A stretch of DNA of 64,000 nucleotides. It comes from Elmis aenea. Taxonomy: Eukaryota > Arthropoda > Insecta > Coleoptera > Elmidae. The notes under the pieces are model-generated. The model did not search any database. It had not been told where the DNA came from and saw only the letters and a program-made list of their open reading frames with translations. Positions 10,943 through 23,310 of the stretch are shown in pieces. Every line of letters begins with the position of its first letter. The first letter of the stretch is position 1. The position numbers were made by a program, and so were the translations under genes. Location: assembly GCA_947652605.1 (NCBI GenBank), contig OX393577.1:61342108-61406107 (forward strand), read 5' to 3'.

Positions 10943-12280
10943 CTCCTACATTATTAATATTTTATTTTTTGAGTATTCTCGAATAGAATTTTAAAATTGA
11001 AAGCAGTCAAAACCTGTTTGCTTTTCTCGTTACTGAAGTTGAATGCTCGACTCATCCAAGTGTCAAAAGTAATAATCACAAAGCAGTTCTTTATTTTAAA
11101 CAGGCAAAGGAAACAGGAACGTGAAAAAAGTTTCTTTAAATTGGCTTTGTGACCCGTAGAGACGCATGTAAATGAAAAGTGAAAGTTACAGAGGCCTTTC
11201 AAAAATCAAATTTACATCAATAAAACTTTTTATTTTATTTACCTGAGAGAGAATGCTATTTAATAACTGAAATTTTAGGTGGTTCATGATGAAACCTTTA
11301 CTAAATTAAAAAAAAAACAAAGTAAATAAAGAATAATGGTAGTTCTTTTATCATATTAAAATAGATCATGTGATGAATAAGCCCAAAATAAATTGTTTAT
11401 GGCCCATAACACACAAGTTAATGTAGCATTTATTTTTAGTATTTGTGTAAATTAATCCTACACCTAACAGTGACTAAAGAAATAAAATAAACTTGTGTAA
11501 ATTTTGTTTTTACGTTTTAAAACACAAAAAATGAATAACGATATATTTAATGCCTTCAAGAACGAAATTAAACAAAGGCGCGGTGCGTCTATGAGAATTT
11601 CTTCTAACCAAAAATTACATTTGTGGTTTATATACTGAGAAGCGCCATTTCCATTTTGCGGGCAAATGAGAAAACACTCCCGCAACAGAAAAACGAAGCA
11701 GATAATATGTAATTTTCTCGTAAAAGATGAGCACTGCTGTTTATTTTCTTATTATATGCTCTCGTTTTCCGTATTTAGTCGGAGAATTTGTAATCTAAAG
11801 CTGACGGGAAAACAATTTTTACTGTAAAATAAGAAATACGGTTTATGAAGTTTTCATAGAGAAGTTTAGCGTATCTTGTGGCCGTACGGAACTTTGAAAT
11901 TGCAATTTATGAAGTAAATTCGGGTTTAGTCGTCGCAGACATATTTATCATTGCAGTATAGAACAATTCGTTGTGATTATATCGGGGGCTAGCAAAATAT
12001 ACAGGAGATAATTTATCGTCGGCCAAATTAAAAATTATGGCGCCTTTGAGTGCCGCGTTGTGGTTGCAAATAAGATAATAATGCACTACTTGCAACTACA
12101 AACATTGCATGCAATAAAATACAAACTGAAACACGAAAAGGCAAACAGAAAATATCTTTATCCAACATGGAACAGGGTTTTAAAGCAATATTTTAACCAG
12201 AATGCCAATTATGTAATACGGAGGCTACAGGGATCAATACATGGACCAAATTTCTTCATAATACAATGTATGATCTATAT
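10943..12280. other. AT-rich spacer, nothing recognised
   Basis: Only short chance frames. No repeat partner was seen within the window. Confidence 0.35.
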
Positions 12281-12284
12281 AATA

Positions 12285-12822
12285 TAACTGGGTGTTCCTA
12301 AACATTTCCTTATTTTTTTAGATATCAGTAAATGTTAACAAGATCTAGAGTTTGTACCGTGAAAAAATGTGTAATTTTTTGAACTGATTTAAACTCTGTT
12401 TCCAAATATCCAGTAACCCTAACTGTTCAAAAACTAAACGAAAAAACGAATAAAAAAAGTTTCGTAATAAAGCAACCTCCAAAGAGAAATAATTTTTGAA
12501 TTGCAAAATTTCATCCCACCAAAAAGTTCTGATAAAAAAACTAACAGGGGCGCACTTTTCAGCCCCCTGTGATGGCGAGAGATGATTGAAAATATTACTA
12601 TGGGAAACCTTTTAATAAGTATAAAACATCTACCAAATATCTTTCTTCTACATTTAGGTACCTAAATTTGATAAATAAAATAAAAATCCAATTTTACCGC
12701 TCCCCTTTAGGGGGTGTAACTCCTAAAGGAGAAGTCTAAGGAAAACATTTTATATAAAACACCCCCCTTAATTTTTGACAAGAAATCACCCCCTTTTTGC
12801 AATATTTACACCCTGTATATCT
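12285..12822. repeat. Possible MITE with GGGTGT ends
   Basis: The left side has TAACTGGGTGTTCC and the right side ACACCCTGTATA, so the ends share an inverted GGGTGT core next to TA. The inner sequence of the two ends does not match further. Weak support. Confidence 0.25.
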
Positions 12823-14083
12823 TCATAATGGTGAGAAATATAAAGACAAGTAGTTTAAGGTTTAAGGTATGACGAATCTAATAAGAATAAAAATTGTTCA
12901 AAATAAATCCTTGGCATTTTTTAAAAACTTCCCATCCGAATATGCCTCGTACTTAATACGATTCCAACAATGAGAAAATATAATGGAAAACCCTGTATGT
13001 TTGGTGGTGCAATGAAAAATATTTTTTTTAAGGAATTGTTGATTGTAACAATGATGAAGGTATTTTTATGAAGTAGGTGTAATTATGCGCTCTTGATTGA
13101 CTTTAATTTTCTGCGTTTGGCGTTTGCGCAGAAACCTTAAAATTGTGAAAGGATGTCCACCCCAAGGGCAGGTTAATCCTGAAGTCCGTTCGAACTAATG
13201 AAATGCCATTATATTAGTGAATTAACCGATCGTTTCGACAGTTGAACGATTTCATTATGGGATCATTAGGCAGCTAATCCTTGACCGTGACAATAACTGT
13301 TAAAGCTGTGCCCAAATCGTCTTATTGATGAAATGTGTGGTCAACCTCGATACGGTCGCGCTTATACACGGTGACCGCTATCAAGTAATCGGGTATTGAT
13401 CCAGCTTTATCTTATATTTAGTAAATAACAGGGATGATCATTAATTTCGCCCTCATGCACCCTAGCAAGAACAGAGTTTCCCACAAAAGGTTCCGCATCC
13501 GATTATTTTCATTGTAGACGCAAGACGGTTATTAAAGCGATGTTTAAGACATTATTTTGGCAACATTATAATTTTTTTTTAAATTTAATATTGTGAATTC
13601 GCTGAGACGGTTTGGGACGCTAAAAAGGTTTAAAAGATTTGATTTTAAATTAAAAATAGTGCCAGTCAAATCTCTAATAAACGCTAAAAAATTTAAAACT
13701 TTTCGGAACGTTGAGCAATGAAGGTTGACTTAAATCCAACAACTGACGAATTTTCAAAATATATAAGCTGAAATTGTGCTGCTCCAAAAAAAAATCTATT
13801 CACCTAAAATTGTACCAGCATAATTGTTTAAATACATTTTAAATTCAAAAAATGCAACAAAGATTTACGACTTCACATGCTTCAATTTAACTATTTTTGA
13901 ATTTTGGAAAATTACACATATACAACTGACATTTGTACCACTTTCAAATATGTTCAGCAAAAACTTTATTTTAAAAGTTATAGACACGAAAAATTCATTA
14001 TATTTTTTCAAATTACAAATGGGTATACCCGTAAGAACATTTTAAGAATTACGTTCGAATAACAAAGGGTAAAAATATCTAAA
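12823..14083. other. Spacer with one unique GC-richer block (13140-13430)
   Basis: The block at 13140-13430 is complex, with several ATTA/TAAT and GATTA-type cores and no open frame. It could be regulatory DNA, but only its contrast with the flanks says so. The remainder is AT-rich with nothing recognised. Confidence 0.25.
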
Positions 14084-14321
14084 TATAAAGGGTGTTTCAG
14101 GAGAAATAATAAATATTTTAAGAGCTGGTAGTGTGGACCATTTTGAGTCAAAAAGTTCATTCAAACATGTATCCAATTCTCAATGGTTAGGAAGATACAG
14201 TTGTTTGAATGTTAACCGTAAAAAGCCCCACAAAAGCTTGATTATTGCATTATTTATTGATCCATACTAGAATACCAGCTCTTGAAATATTTACTATTCT
14301 TCCTAAAACACCCTGTATATA
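14084..14321. mobile_element. MITE with about 45-bp TIRs
   Basis: The left end TATAAAGGGTGTTTCAGGAG and the reverse complement of the right end, TATACAGGGTGTTTTAGGAA, continue matching through AATA(A/G)TAAATATTT and AAGAGCTGGTA. TA borders both sides, as in Tc1/mariner-type MITEs. About 238 bp, no ORF. Confidence 0.8.
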
Positions 14322-15740
14322 GTAGCGATTAATGTTTTTAACATATTTGAAGACCAATCGGTTTAACATAACATGTTAACAAAAAGCTATATTTAATTTT
14401 TGGGCTATTTATCACAAAGGGATATTGGATATATGATATTCTTTTTCACTTTTAGATTTTATAATAGGTTTATTTTATAAATTTAAGCCGAAGCTTTCAT
14501 ATTACTTTTTTTTACTTCGCTAATAACCAAAACGTGAACACTTTTTAAATCCTCGTAATTCACCATTAAGCTGATTAAGACAGCGAGATATCAGTAAAAT
14601 CCAGAAACTAAAACAAGAAAAAAAAAAGTTCACTAACAAATCTCAAAATCTTAGCAGGCAGTGCCAATTTATACAGCGCCAGTCGGTTAAGACCTTTTAC
14701 TAAACTATGAATACCAAATTATGAAATTTTATCATTGATAATAACAATTTTATAAATTAAACTAAAAGCTGAAGTTTTTTTAGAAGTGTCAGGATTATTC
14801 AAAAACTGGGTAAAACATGCATATTTTCAGTTTAGATTCTTAGTAGGCACATAAAAACACACTTCTTTACTAACAACCATCCATCTATCTCTAATGGTTT
14901 CCAAGATCCCTATGTATCATATCTCATAAATAATCAAACACCATGCACAATTAACTAATAATAATATTAATATTTCAATATTAAATAAAACAAAATCTAT
15001 TTTCACACAAGGCTAAAATTTATCATTTTAAGCTCGTTTTTGAAACTAAATTTAGCATCCAATTTTTGGTGCAAGTGACTGCAAACGACTGCATTGGCTC
15101 AATACGGTTCCAATTTGTCCCCAACACTTTCTAAATTCCCCGCGGGGCACGTTAAAATAAGTGGTAATTGTTTAAACCGACACCGTCTATCCGCATTATC
15201 AGATATCCATCTTTTGTTGCATCTACTGGCAAAGTACACAAACTCCAAAGCTTTTATCGCCTTCCCGTGGAACATTCAATATTTACATATTCCGTTTTAG
15301 AGTTACTTTCTGTGTTGCACGTAAAAGCTAAAAAAGAATTCATTTAGTCCGACGCTTTCATCGCTAAAAAAATGCATGTGCTGTTACACACTTGATGTAG
15401 CTATCTGTCAATAAGGGGAAAACGGAGGAAATGGTGATAGGAAACGGAGATGTTTATTAGTATCGACAACGGTGGGTTTATCGTCTATTATGACGGCGAA
15501 ATCATCGTATAAAATTGGCTGTAAACGGTTTCGAAATTGAGATGTTGCATTTTAGTCATGCAAAAATGATTTAATATAGCTCCAGACGTTTTTCGCTTAT
15601 TAAAACTGTTGCTTTTTAAAAATTTTGTTAATACTGACGAAATATATAACGCAGCTCACAAAACACAAAGTTTTCACCAGTATAAATCAACACACTCCCT
15701 GTTTTTATGGACAAGATTTTTAAACGAATTAAAGAAAAAT
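14322..15740. other. Spacer, nothing recognised
   Basis: A frame at 15094-15300 (+) has no family resemblance. The stretch 15060-15300 is more complex than its flanks but gives no further clue. Confidence 0.3.
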
Positions 15741-15744
15741 ATTA

Positions 15745-16398
15745 ACAACTAAAAACTGGAATTGGATAAGGAAATTTAGAACTAGTTAAATTGAGTAGCC
15801 TAATATACGCAGATGACGTGGTACTAAAAGCAAAAAATAAAATGCAACAGTTAGTAAACGCATGGACCAAAGAAACCGAGGATATGAAAATGGAAGTGAA
15901 CATAAATGAAGCAAAAACTATGATCGTAAATGAAAAACAAAAAGACATTCAGACAACAAAAAAATTAAATGTAAAAACAATATACTGGAAAGAGTAACAA
16001 CATACCAATTCTTGGGAAGTATAATAACAGAGGATGGGAAAATAGAAGCCGAATTAACAAATAGGACAAAAGAATCAACAAAAATGTATTAACCGAGCTC
16101 GGTGGCTGGTTGGTATGCAACCTAGCGAGTAAAATCGGGAGGCGTGGGTTCGAATCCCGCGGCCGTCTATCATCGTAGGGGTTTCAGGTGGTTTCCCCTA
16201 CCTACTATAGGCAAATGCTGTGACAGTACTTCCACCTACCCTTACCTTAACCACCCTTTCCCTGTTCCCCGCCCCCTCCTGCCGGACGCTAGTGACCTAA
16301 GATGTCGAAGCGTCCCTAAACTCTCAATTTAAAAAAAAAAGTATTACCCTTTAACCAAAATAATACTAGGTCACAAAGATATTGACATAGAGGATAAT
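15745..16398 (+). pseudogene. RTE-like LINE fragment, split by a SINE
   Basis: The plus strand begins with reverse-transcriptase motif C: LSSLIYADDVVL at 15791-15826, followed by MQQLVNAWTKE and MEVNINEAKTM, the expected downstream thumb region. A frameshift near 15990 moves the reading to YQFLGSIITEDGKIEAEL and KESTKMY. The SINE at 16093-16340 then interrupts it. After the SINE the same ORF resumes as YPLTKIILGHKDIDIEDN (16344-16398), which confirms the insertion. 5' and 3' parts are missing and the frame is broken. It is close to the copies at 25585 and 57548 in style but not the same copy. Confidence 0.8.
16093..16340 (+). mobile_element. tRNA-derived SINE, copy 1
   Basis: The head ACCGAGCTCGGTGGCTGGTT leads into a Pol III A box (TGGCTGGTTGG) and about 45 bp later a B box (GGGTTCGAATCCC). 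The body contains CCCTACCTACTATAGGCAAA and a pyrimidine-rich segment, and it ends in an A-run (16331-16340). A short duplication GTATTA, at 16087-16092 and 16341-16346, flanks it, and LINE coding sequence continues across the site. Copy 2 lies at 41155-41413 on the other strand. SINEs depend on LINE machinery; the partner is not identified. Confidence 0.88.
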
Positions 16399-16960
16399 AC
16401 GAACGAAATTTGGCTAAAATTGAGTCAATCCATAGGAAAATTTATACTTATTGTATCAGGTGACAACCTGACAACTAAGTTAGATCCAATCCAACTTTTT
16501 GATCGTCAACTCCTGACGAGCGCGCTGTATATACTACGATCAATACATTTTGTTTCATTCTTCGAGACAATAAGTAAACAAAAGAACGTGTTATTGCAGC
16601 CCGATGGTTAAGCTATGTGCAGCAGTAACATTTCAAGTGATTCGTAAAACGTTTACAGTATATCAACTTCAAGTTCTATTGAAAACTATGCGCCTCTCAA
16701 GACTTAACTGCCCATAAAAACTAGAAATACGCTTAGAATGCGAAAATGAAGTTCTCACCTCTATAATGCATAATTTGACAATACAATGTTTGCAGTGGAA
16801 TACCATACAAATGAAAATAGTCGATGAAACGAGACAGAGGTGCAATCAGGGCGGGTACAACAGTTATTTTACCTACCTATATAACGTTAGCTTTATTAAA
16901 GATGTACTTTTTGTAAGAATAATAGCATAGCAAGAGAGCAATTTCCGATCAAAACGGAGA
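16399..16960. other. Spacer, nothing recognised
   Basis: A 63-codon frame at 16420-16611 has no recognisable motif. The segment ends at the promoter-like site at 16968. Confidence 0.3.
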
Positions 16961-16967
16961 AGAGTAA

Positions 16968-16999
16968 TATATAAATAGCTAACGCTGCTGTGTTCAGTG
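16968..16999 (+). promoter_or_regulatory. TATA box plus initiator
   Basis: TATATAAATAG (16968-16978) is followed by TTCAGTG with the initiator A at 16996, about 28 bases after the TATA start. TATAAA plus TCAGT at this spacing is the standard insect core promoter. Position 16996 would be the start site. Confidence 0.4.
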
Positions 17000-17040
17000 A
17001 AGATCATAGTACGTGACCAACTTCGATTCCTTATTAAAAC

Positions 17041-17160
17041 ATGAGATTCAAGCTATACACGAGCATAGATGTTGAAAATGTACATCGTTATAATTTGCCT
17101 GAAGATTGTACTACGTTAACCAAACTTTATTTGCGTTTTCCACATTCGTACTACAAATAG
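17041..17160 (+). CDS. Possible small ORF (39 residues) under the TATA/Inr promoter
   Basis: The first ATG after the predicted start site is at 17041, about 45 bases downstream in the context TTAAAAC-ATG, which fits an insect translation start. The frame begins MRFKLYTSIDVENVHRYNLP, later has TKLYLRFPHSYYK, and stops at 17158-17160. No signal peptide, membrane segment or known family is evident. It could be a genuine small protein, a first exon whose donor I cannot fix, or chance. The following LINE fragment starts about 100 bp later, so any longer gene would have to read through it. Confidence 0.25.
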   Translation: MRFKLYTSIDVENVHRYNLPEDCTTLTKLYLRFPHSYYK

Positions 17161-17255
17161 ACTATTAAAATGACAAAGGTGATGAAAAAATCAGTTAATG
17201 TTTTATTTTGTGTTAAAACAATTTATCTTGTAAGCTAATCTAACAAGTCTTACTT

Positions 17256-18235
17256 AAGCAGACAACGTAGAGTCAGCTACGAAACTCCAGCAAACAATTA
17301 ATAAATATAACAAAGCAATTGGAAGGTGAGGAATGAAAATTAAAACTTTGAACAAAACAAAGTAATACAGGTAACAAACATCTCAGATGAAACCAAGACG
17401 CGAGTACTTAACGCAGTGTACATACCAAGTCAGGCAAAAATTGTGGCAGGGCTGCTGTTTGACACCTACAATATTTAACGTCTACTTAGAAAAAGCCCTA
17501 GAACATTGGGAAAAAAGGGGTATTAATGGGAGAAGAAATAATTTACAGGTAGCATTTTGCTGATGACCAAACTATCTTGGCAGAAGATGATATCGATATA
17601 CAATACATGCTACGCAAGTTTAATAAAGAATACCTATATAACTGGAGGGCTAATAGTTCATACATCTAAAACTGAATATCTGGTAGTTTTGAGAAACAGG
17701 ACAAAATTTGCAGCTGATGGACACAAAAATTAAAAACAAAAAGTACTCAGATGACGGCCGTAATAGACAAGAGCAGCTGCATGGTATACTCTGGATTCTG
17801 GAATAAGAATTAAGCAAGAACACGAAAATAAGAATGTATAAAAATATTGTAGAAAGTAGCGTTACTTATAGATCCGAGCTATGGATAACTAATAAAAAGG
17901 ACGCTTCTAAAATACAGGTGATGGATTGGAGAGGACGTTGTCGACTCACTAGTAATGATAGGGTAGGAAATATCGAAATTAGAGAAAAAATTGGATTGAT
18001 ATCGATATTATAGAAACTATTAAATCCAAAAGATTAAAATGGTACGGCTATGTCGAGAGAATGGATGAAACACGATGGCTAAAAAATTATTAAAGTGGCA
18101 TCCACTAAATCGCAGAAAGAAACGAAGACTGTAAGATCATTGAAAAGCCAGTTGGAAGAAGCAATAGAAAGTAAAGCCCTTACATCTGATGACTGGATGG
18201 ACCGCAATAAATGCTGCTAAAAACGGCGATTGTTG
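17256..18235 (+). pseudogene. LINE remnant, reverse transcriptase to C-terminus
   Basis: Two rearranged pieces on the plus strand. First, a thumb-like piece (17280-17430) ending in ISDETKTRVLNAVYIPS. Then a polymerase piece: GCCLTPTIFNVYLEKALEHW (motif B region, about 17447-17510), AFADDQTILAED (motif C, about 17552-17590), and a C-terminal tail with NDRVGNIEIREKIG (about 17953-17995) and a basic RRKKRR-type end near 18110. The thumb sequence before the polymerase motifs is out of order, so two copies or a rearrangement are joined. Many stops; dead. Confidence 0.7.
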
Positions 18236-20005
18236 TGACAAATTCGCATCTATTTAGCTTGGGAACACAGTAGTAAAAACAAAGGATCTGGACTTGGGAG
18301 ATAACATTTTTATGAAAAATAGAGGAATGTAAACTAATCAGTTCAGCAATGACAAAATTAGAAAAAACCCAGGAGTCCAAGATACAAAAAAAGATGGTTT
18401 AGTTTAGAGGCAATCTTTTGTTTATTTTTTTTTATACGTTACTTTAATTAATATGATGTTTGCTACTTTAGCAAAAAATGTTTCGGAAGACACTTAAACT
18501 AAGTATAAATTATACTATAAGAAATTACAAGTTTTCCAATTACCCAAATAAAAATATAGGGTGGAATTAAAAGAAAAGATGAATAAAATTTAAAAAAGTA
18601 ATACATCATAAACAATTAAATCAAGGTAAATTCTAACGGCACATTTTTAAGGGACCTGCAATCTTTAAAATGTGTAATCACCACAAAGCCTCTTAGAATA
18701 AAAAAGTTACAGGTCTGAGGTGTTCATACTGGAACACCGTGCATATATTTTATAGTAAATATGTTACGCTTATCTAAGTTAACAAATTTGCTATTTTCAG
18801 TTTGATTTAAGACACTTTTAGCTCTGTTTTGAAAAGTTTTGTAAAAACAATTTGAACAAAAAATCGACTGAGCGATTTTAATTTTTTTGGTACTTAAGCA
18901 TGCTTTTGACTTAACTTGCTTTGTCATTTGATACAAGTGGTATTGTTTATGTAAGCCGTAGGTCACTTTAACATTTAACGCGGAATGCTTTGGTAAAAAG
19001 TAAGTTTGGTGTAGACACACGGCGTACATGATCAAAAAGGAATACCAACAAAAAAAAAAATTAAACTCGAGCACTTTTTAAATTACATTGTGTGAGAATG
19101 TATGAATAATTTCAAAGAAAATTTCAATTACATTCCTCTACAGTAGCGCAGCACGGGAACGAGGAAGATGTCCCCGTAGCGGAGAATAATAAAACCGGAA
19201 TATATTAGAATACAAAAGAAATCCAGCTCAATCAATATTGCTAAATAAAAATACAAAATAGTATTGGAAACAAACAAGCATAGAGTCGTATTTATTCGTA
19301 ATATAAAATTCAAATATAAGAGACCAGGTAGACTAACAAAGAAAGCGGAGCGCAAGATTGTATGAGGCATAAAGAGGAAGATTCCAATTCTTTGAGATGG
19401 TCTCATATATACGGAAATAAAGGGGAATTCTAAATTGCTTGTCCTCTATGGGAGAGAAGTTTTTCGTAAACTGCACGTACCCGTATATTCTGTGTTATGT
19501 ATTTTCCTATTGAACAAGGTACACGTGGGCTCCTTACATGTTCATATTTTATTTTCAGGCTCCAAAATAAAGCTTTTACACGTTTACGTTCTGTTTGAAA
19601 AAGACAAAAATGTGTAGCAAAGGGAGCGTGGTCTAATCGAATAAAGCTTTTTATGGAGCGGCAAAATGAAACAGGTAAAATAAAATTCCACATTTCGGAT
19701 CTATCACAACAAGCTTATGTGGGGCTATTTTGATGGTTTAGTGTTTGTAGTTATTTTGCACGCACCTAAGAGGCTTTGCGAAAACCTCTATTACAGAAAA
19801 AACAAACACATGATCTCTCTTTGTTAAGTAAATTCGAGAAAGATTACAGTCTTTTATGTAGATTTTCTTATTTGCACCTCATAGATTTACGTAAACATTA
19901 TCTTGTTAACGCAAATAATAAATAATTTGTGCAGACAAAATTTATATTTAAACCTTCGTCGGGCGCAATCGTTAAAAATTATACAAGCACAATTCTTTTT
20001 GGTTA
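18236..20005. other. AT-rich spacer, nothing recognised
   Basis: Minus-strand frames at 18724-19074 (116 codons) and 19128-19693 have unbiased composition and no motif; I treat them as chance. No repeat partner was noticed. Confidence 0.35.
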
Positions 20006-20013
20006 CTGTAATA

Positions 20014-21435
20014 CAGGGACGAAAACGTTAAACGAAATTAACCGAAATTGTTTGAGAACGAAAACGAAATTATTAGATATTTTTTGTTCAAGAACAAAAA
20101 CGAAATAAATATTTACAAAACCGGTTTTATCACTATTTAAGTTTTATTTGTTAAACACAAACGCGAATTTACCTTTTATGCTGGGGAGACTCCACGAGGC
20201 AGTAAAAAATCTCACTTGAAATAAGTGAGCTTCACTTTTCTCCATATATTTTTGTGAATATGTATTAACAACTTTATTGTTTATACTTGCAATTTCGTGT
20301 AACATAACTAACGGTAAAGATATTTTCTATTTCTAATTTGTTTATTGGATCACCAATATAAAATATACACTTGATTGGACATATATTATTAAAGTGTTTG
20401 TTGTATTTGCGTTAAGATTTGTTAAAAGTAAAATTTATTCTTACTTCGCCAAGGACTAATGTAAAAGAAGATTTATTGGAAGATGTGTTGCTAGTAAAAT
20501 TGAATGGAATGTGAAAATGTATATTGTATGGTATGTACAAACTTTTAAGTTGGAGTACCTATATTTCAAGTTTATTTTTTATGTATTATTAATGTGTATG
20601 TTTTATTTGCGTTTAGAGTAAATATAAGTTTTTTTTAAATATCTTTTTTTATTTATAACATTCATGGAAACAAAGATCAAACCTTTTGAATTTGTTTAGT
20701 GAAATTAGTTCAGTGGACCCATAGCAGAGCATAGTGCGTTTTGTGTATGTGTACCAAAATAGAACAACCTGAGAAGACCAATGGGTGAACTCAGTAAACA
20801 CTTTAGCTTAAGATACTATTAGGGAAAAATTGCTCGTTAATCTTATACTAGATTAGTTGTAATCTACAACACCAGTAGGTGTTTCTTTAAAAAAAAATGG
20901 AAACATTTAGTAAAGTTTCCACTTGAATTAATTCTTTTTTTCAAATAATTACAGCACGATCTAATTTAATTCAAATGCATAGATTTTTAGCACTAAAGCA
21001 AAATTAAAACAGCACTTTTATATTTTTAGATAAAGATCGTGTGTACAACTTAAACTAATCGAGTTGTGTTTTTGCTAAATAAAATGGTTAAATGTTAATG
21101 TGTTTAACGATTTGGTAAATTTAATATGGCGGCGGTTCGGCAGTCTAAAATATGCTGTCCGTGAGCATGAAAACCCATCATCGTCGTTTATAATTTAGCG
21201 GAGACGCAAATATTGTTATCGTATTTATAGAGGGTTGTAGTGAATTGAAAAAAAAATAAATTCCTCGATTTTTTGAGTACAAAAAAATGTAAAACCGGTT
21301 TTAACCATTATAAATTTCGGTTCACGAAAACGAAAAAAAAAAATTTATGGGTGGGAAAGAAAAGAACGAAAACGATATATTTCGTTTTCGTTCCGAACAG
21401 ACACAAACGATATTTTTTTTCGTTTTTTGTGCCTG
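20014..21435. mobile_element. Non-autonomous hAT element
   Basis: A perfect 8-bp duplication, CTGTAATA (20006-20013 and 21436-21443), flanks ends CAGGGACGAAAACG and, inverted, CAGGCACAAAAAACG. Both subterminal regions are full of GAACGAAAACGAAA-type repeats (20020-20110 and 21320-21430) and each has an AAAACCGGTTTTA block. CAGG ends with an 8-bp duplication indicate hAT. No transposase segment is visible in the 1.4 kb, so this is a deletion derivative. Confidence 0.85.
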
Positions 21436-21443
21436 CTGTAATA

Positions 21444-22755
21444 GTTATCTAGAATTGGTCTCTAGGGCTATTTGTTTGAAAAAAGAACGCCTGTCTAATC
21501 AGATTTTTTATAACGCTTCTCATTTTGGCACTACAGACGAAAAATGTTCATCTTTTTTTAAAAATTAACCATAACTTACCTACTTATTAAAATACAAAAG
21601 TTACTAAGGTTTTTTATACAGATTTTTATGATGAATGTAAAAATAAAATTATTTTTTTAACGACCTTGTTTTTCGAGAAATGAAAACCACTTATATTTCT
21701 TTAAAAACGCTAATTGACCAAGATTTTATATGAAAGAGCATTTTTTTAGCTTTCAAATATATATAGTTTTATAGATTTGTGGCAAAAAATTACCAAGATA
21801 TGGCTAATTTTGTAAAATTTTATTATTAAAGATTGCCATGATTTTGGTAACAAGTGGTAATGAAGTACTAAAATGTTTCTTTAATGAAAATACTGGCTAG
21901 ATCTTTAGCAGTCGATTTGTTCTAATCATTAATAAATTCTTTGCAAATTACACGTTATTCTAATTAATGTCATCACATTTAGGGCGACTTTGATTAATAA
22001 AAAAAGTTAAAGATAATACACAAATCTAATATAACTAACCAATGTAAATATTAGGTCATCAAATTCTTGAAATGAATAACTCTCAATAAATGTCTCTACT
22101 TCATTAATACTTAATTTTTTAAATTTTAAACGGTGATTATATGGACACAACCACCGTAAAATGCTTTCGATCTGAGCCATTTTCTTGTAAGTAAATGACA
22201 AAAGTTATGTTTTAACTACAAATGCCAATTAAGCAAGTAAATATAAGAGTTGAAAAACTTACTAAACGCATTTAAAAGCGAAAAGTATGCGTTTTTTGCG
22301 AATCGAACATCCTCTGTCACATTTAATTAGCCACAGAAAACGAAAAAAACTTTCATAGTTGTAAATATATTAAAATATGCAAATATGTTGGCCTCATAAA
22401 TATTGTTTTTTTATATATTAGTTTGTTATTAGACTTGAAATTTAAAAAAACCTTGATGTTAGAACGAAAATTAAATAAGTCGGTGCTTTTCAACCGTTAA
22501 CGCCATCTATTTAATTAACGTTTTATGATTAAAGCATTAACAAAACGCTGCGTAATGCTGAATATTAGAGTTTTTAATATAATAATTAACTTTTTTCACT
22601 CGCATGCTGATACAGCAAACGACTTAATTAATGCTGTATGTTTACTAGCAGCCATGAAAAAATAAATAAATTTGAAACATTACAACCTGTCATTTTGGAA
22701 ATTCAATTTGCAGCTTTGCCTGTTAATACTCTCAAACTATGGCAATAAAACTGTT
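21444..22755. other. AT-rich spacer, nothing recognised
   Basis: No convincing ORF; repeated poly(A)/poly(T) tracts only. Confidence 0.35.
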
Positions 22756-22756
22756 T

Positions 22757-23115
22757 TTTTTACGACCACTCGTGTAAATGACTCTTACCGTACAGCCTGC
22801 ATGCATAGTAAGTGAGTCCTTACGCACGGTAAGTAAAAAGCACAGTTTTTTTTTTTAAAAGAAATGATCAAAGTAGATTCACATCAAACACTTCCTGCAT
22901 GCCTAGTAAGTGAGTTATAACGCACGGTAAGCAAAACGCACACTTTTTTAGAAATGTCAAAGTAGGCTTGCGTCAAAATTGACAAGACAACGTAATTACA
23001 TGTGTATATTAGCCAAAAAGCCGTTAAAATCGTAGTTATTATGTGATCGTAGAAAAAATAAGCTACATAACACGAGTTGTAAGGCTATTACGCACTCGTG
23101 TAAATACGCTAATTA
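22757..23115 (+). repeat. Repeat family A, copy 1 (foldback-type)
   Basis: Starts ACGACCACTCGTGTAAATGA and contains CTTACCGTACAGCCTGCATG, then a second TTCCTGCATGCCTAGTAAG block, and ends with GTGATCGTAGAAAAAATAAG and CATAACACGAGTTGTAA. Closely similar copies lie at 24247-24625 (same strand) and 33118-33533 (opposite strand), with a terminal fragment at 34676-34815. The two CTGCATGC...CGCACGGTAAG modules inside are themselves a diverged tandem pair. No ORF. Confidence 0.75.
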
Positions 23116-23214
23116 TTTTGTTACGCTACCAATCAGTCGCTTATAAAATCCTAAAAATTGTAAACACTTGAATTTTGATAATAAAAAAAAGTTTAAGAAA
23201 GATTAACAAAGGCG

Positions 23215-23310
23215 ACTTCCGGTGAGAAAGCGAATGGGGGTGGCTTCTAGAATATTCGAGGCAAGCTTAGGTATATAGACACTCACCGAGAAGGACAGCA
23301 GTCAGTCCAT
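23215..23310 (+). promoter_or_regulatory. Heat-shock-type promoter: HSE, TATA box, initiator
   Basis: Bases 23244-23258 (CTTCTAGAATATTCG) form three perfect alternating nTTCn/nGAAn/nTTCn units, a heat-shock factor site. A gapped partial array (CTTCC ... CGAAT, about 23215-23234) sits just upstream in compatible phase. TATATA starts at 23272 and the initiator TCAGT follows with its A at 23304, 32 bases later. The downstream leader is A-rich (23311-23372), as in Drosophila hsp70 leaders. Order and spacing match classical insect heat-shock promoters. The motif match is seen in the sequence; heat inducibility is inference. Confidence 0.5.

Noticed and set aside
12285..12822. Confirmed MITE
   Set aside because: Only a GGGTGT core is shared by the two ends; kept as a low-confidence repeat.
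18724..19074. 116-codon minus-strand frame as a gene
   Set aside because: No motif, AT-driven composition, no splice or promoter signs.
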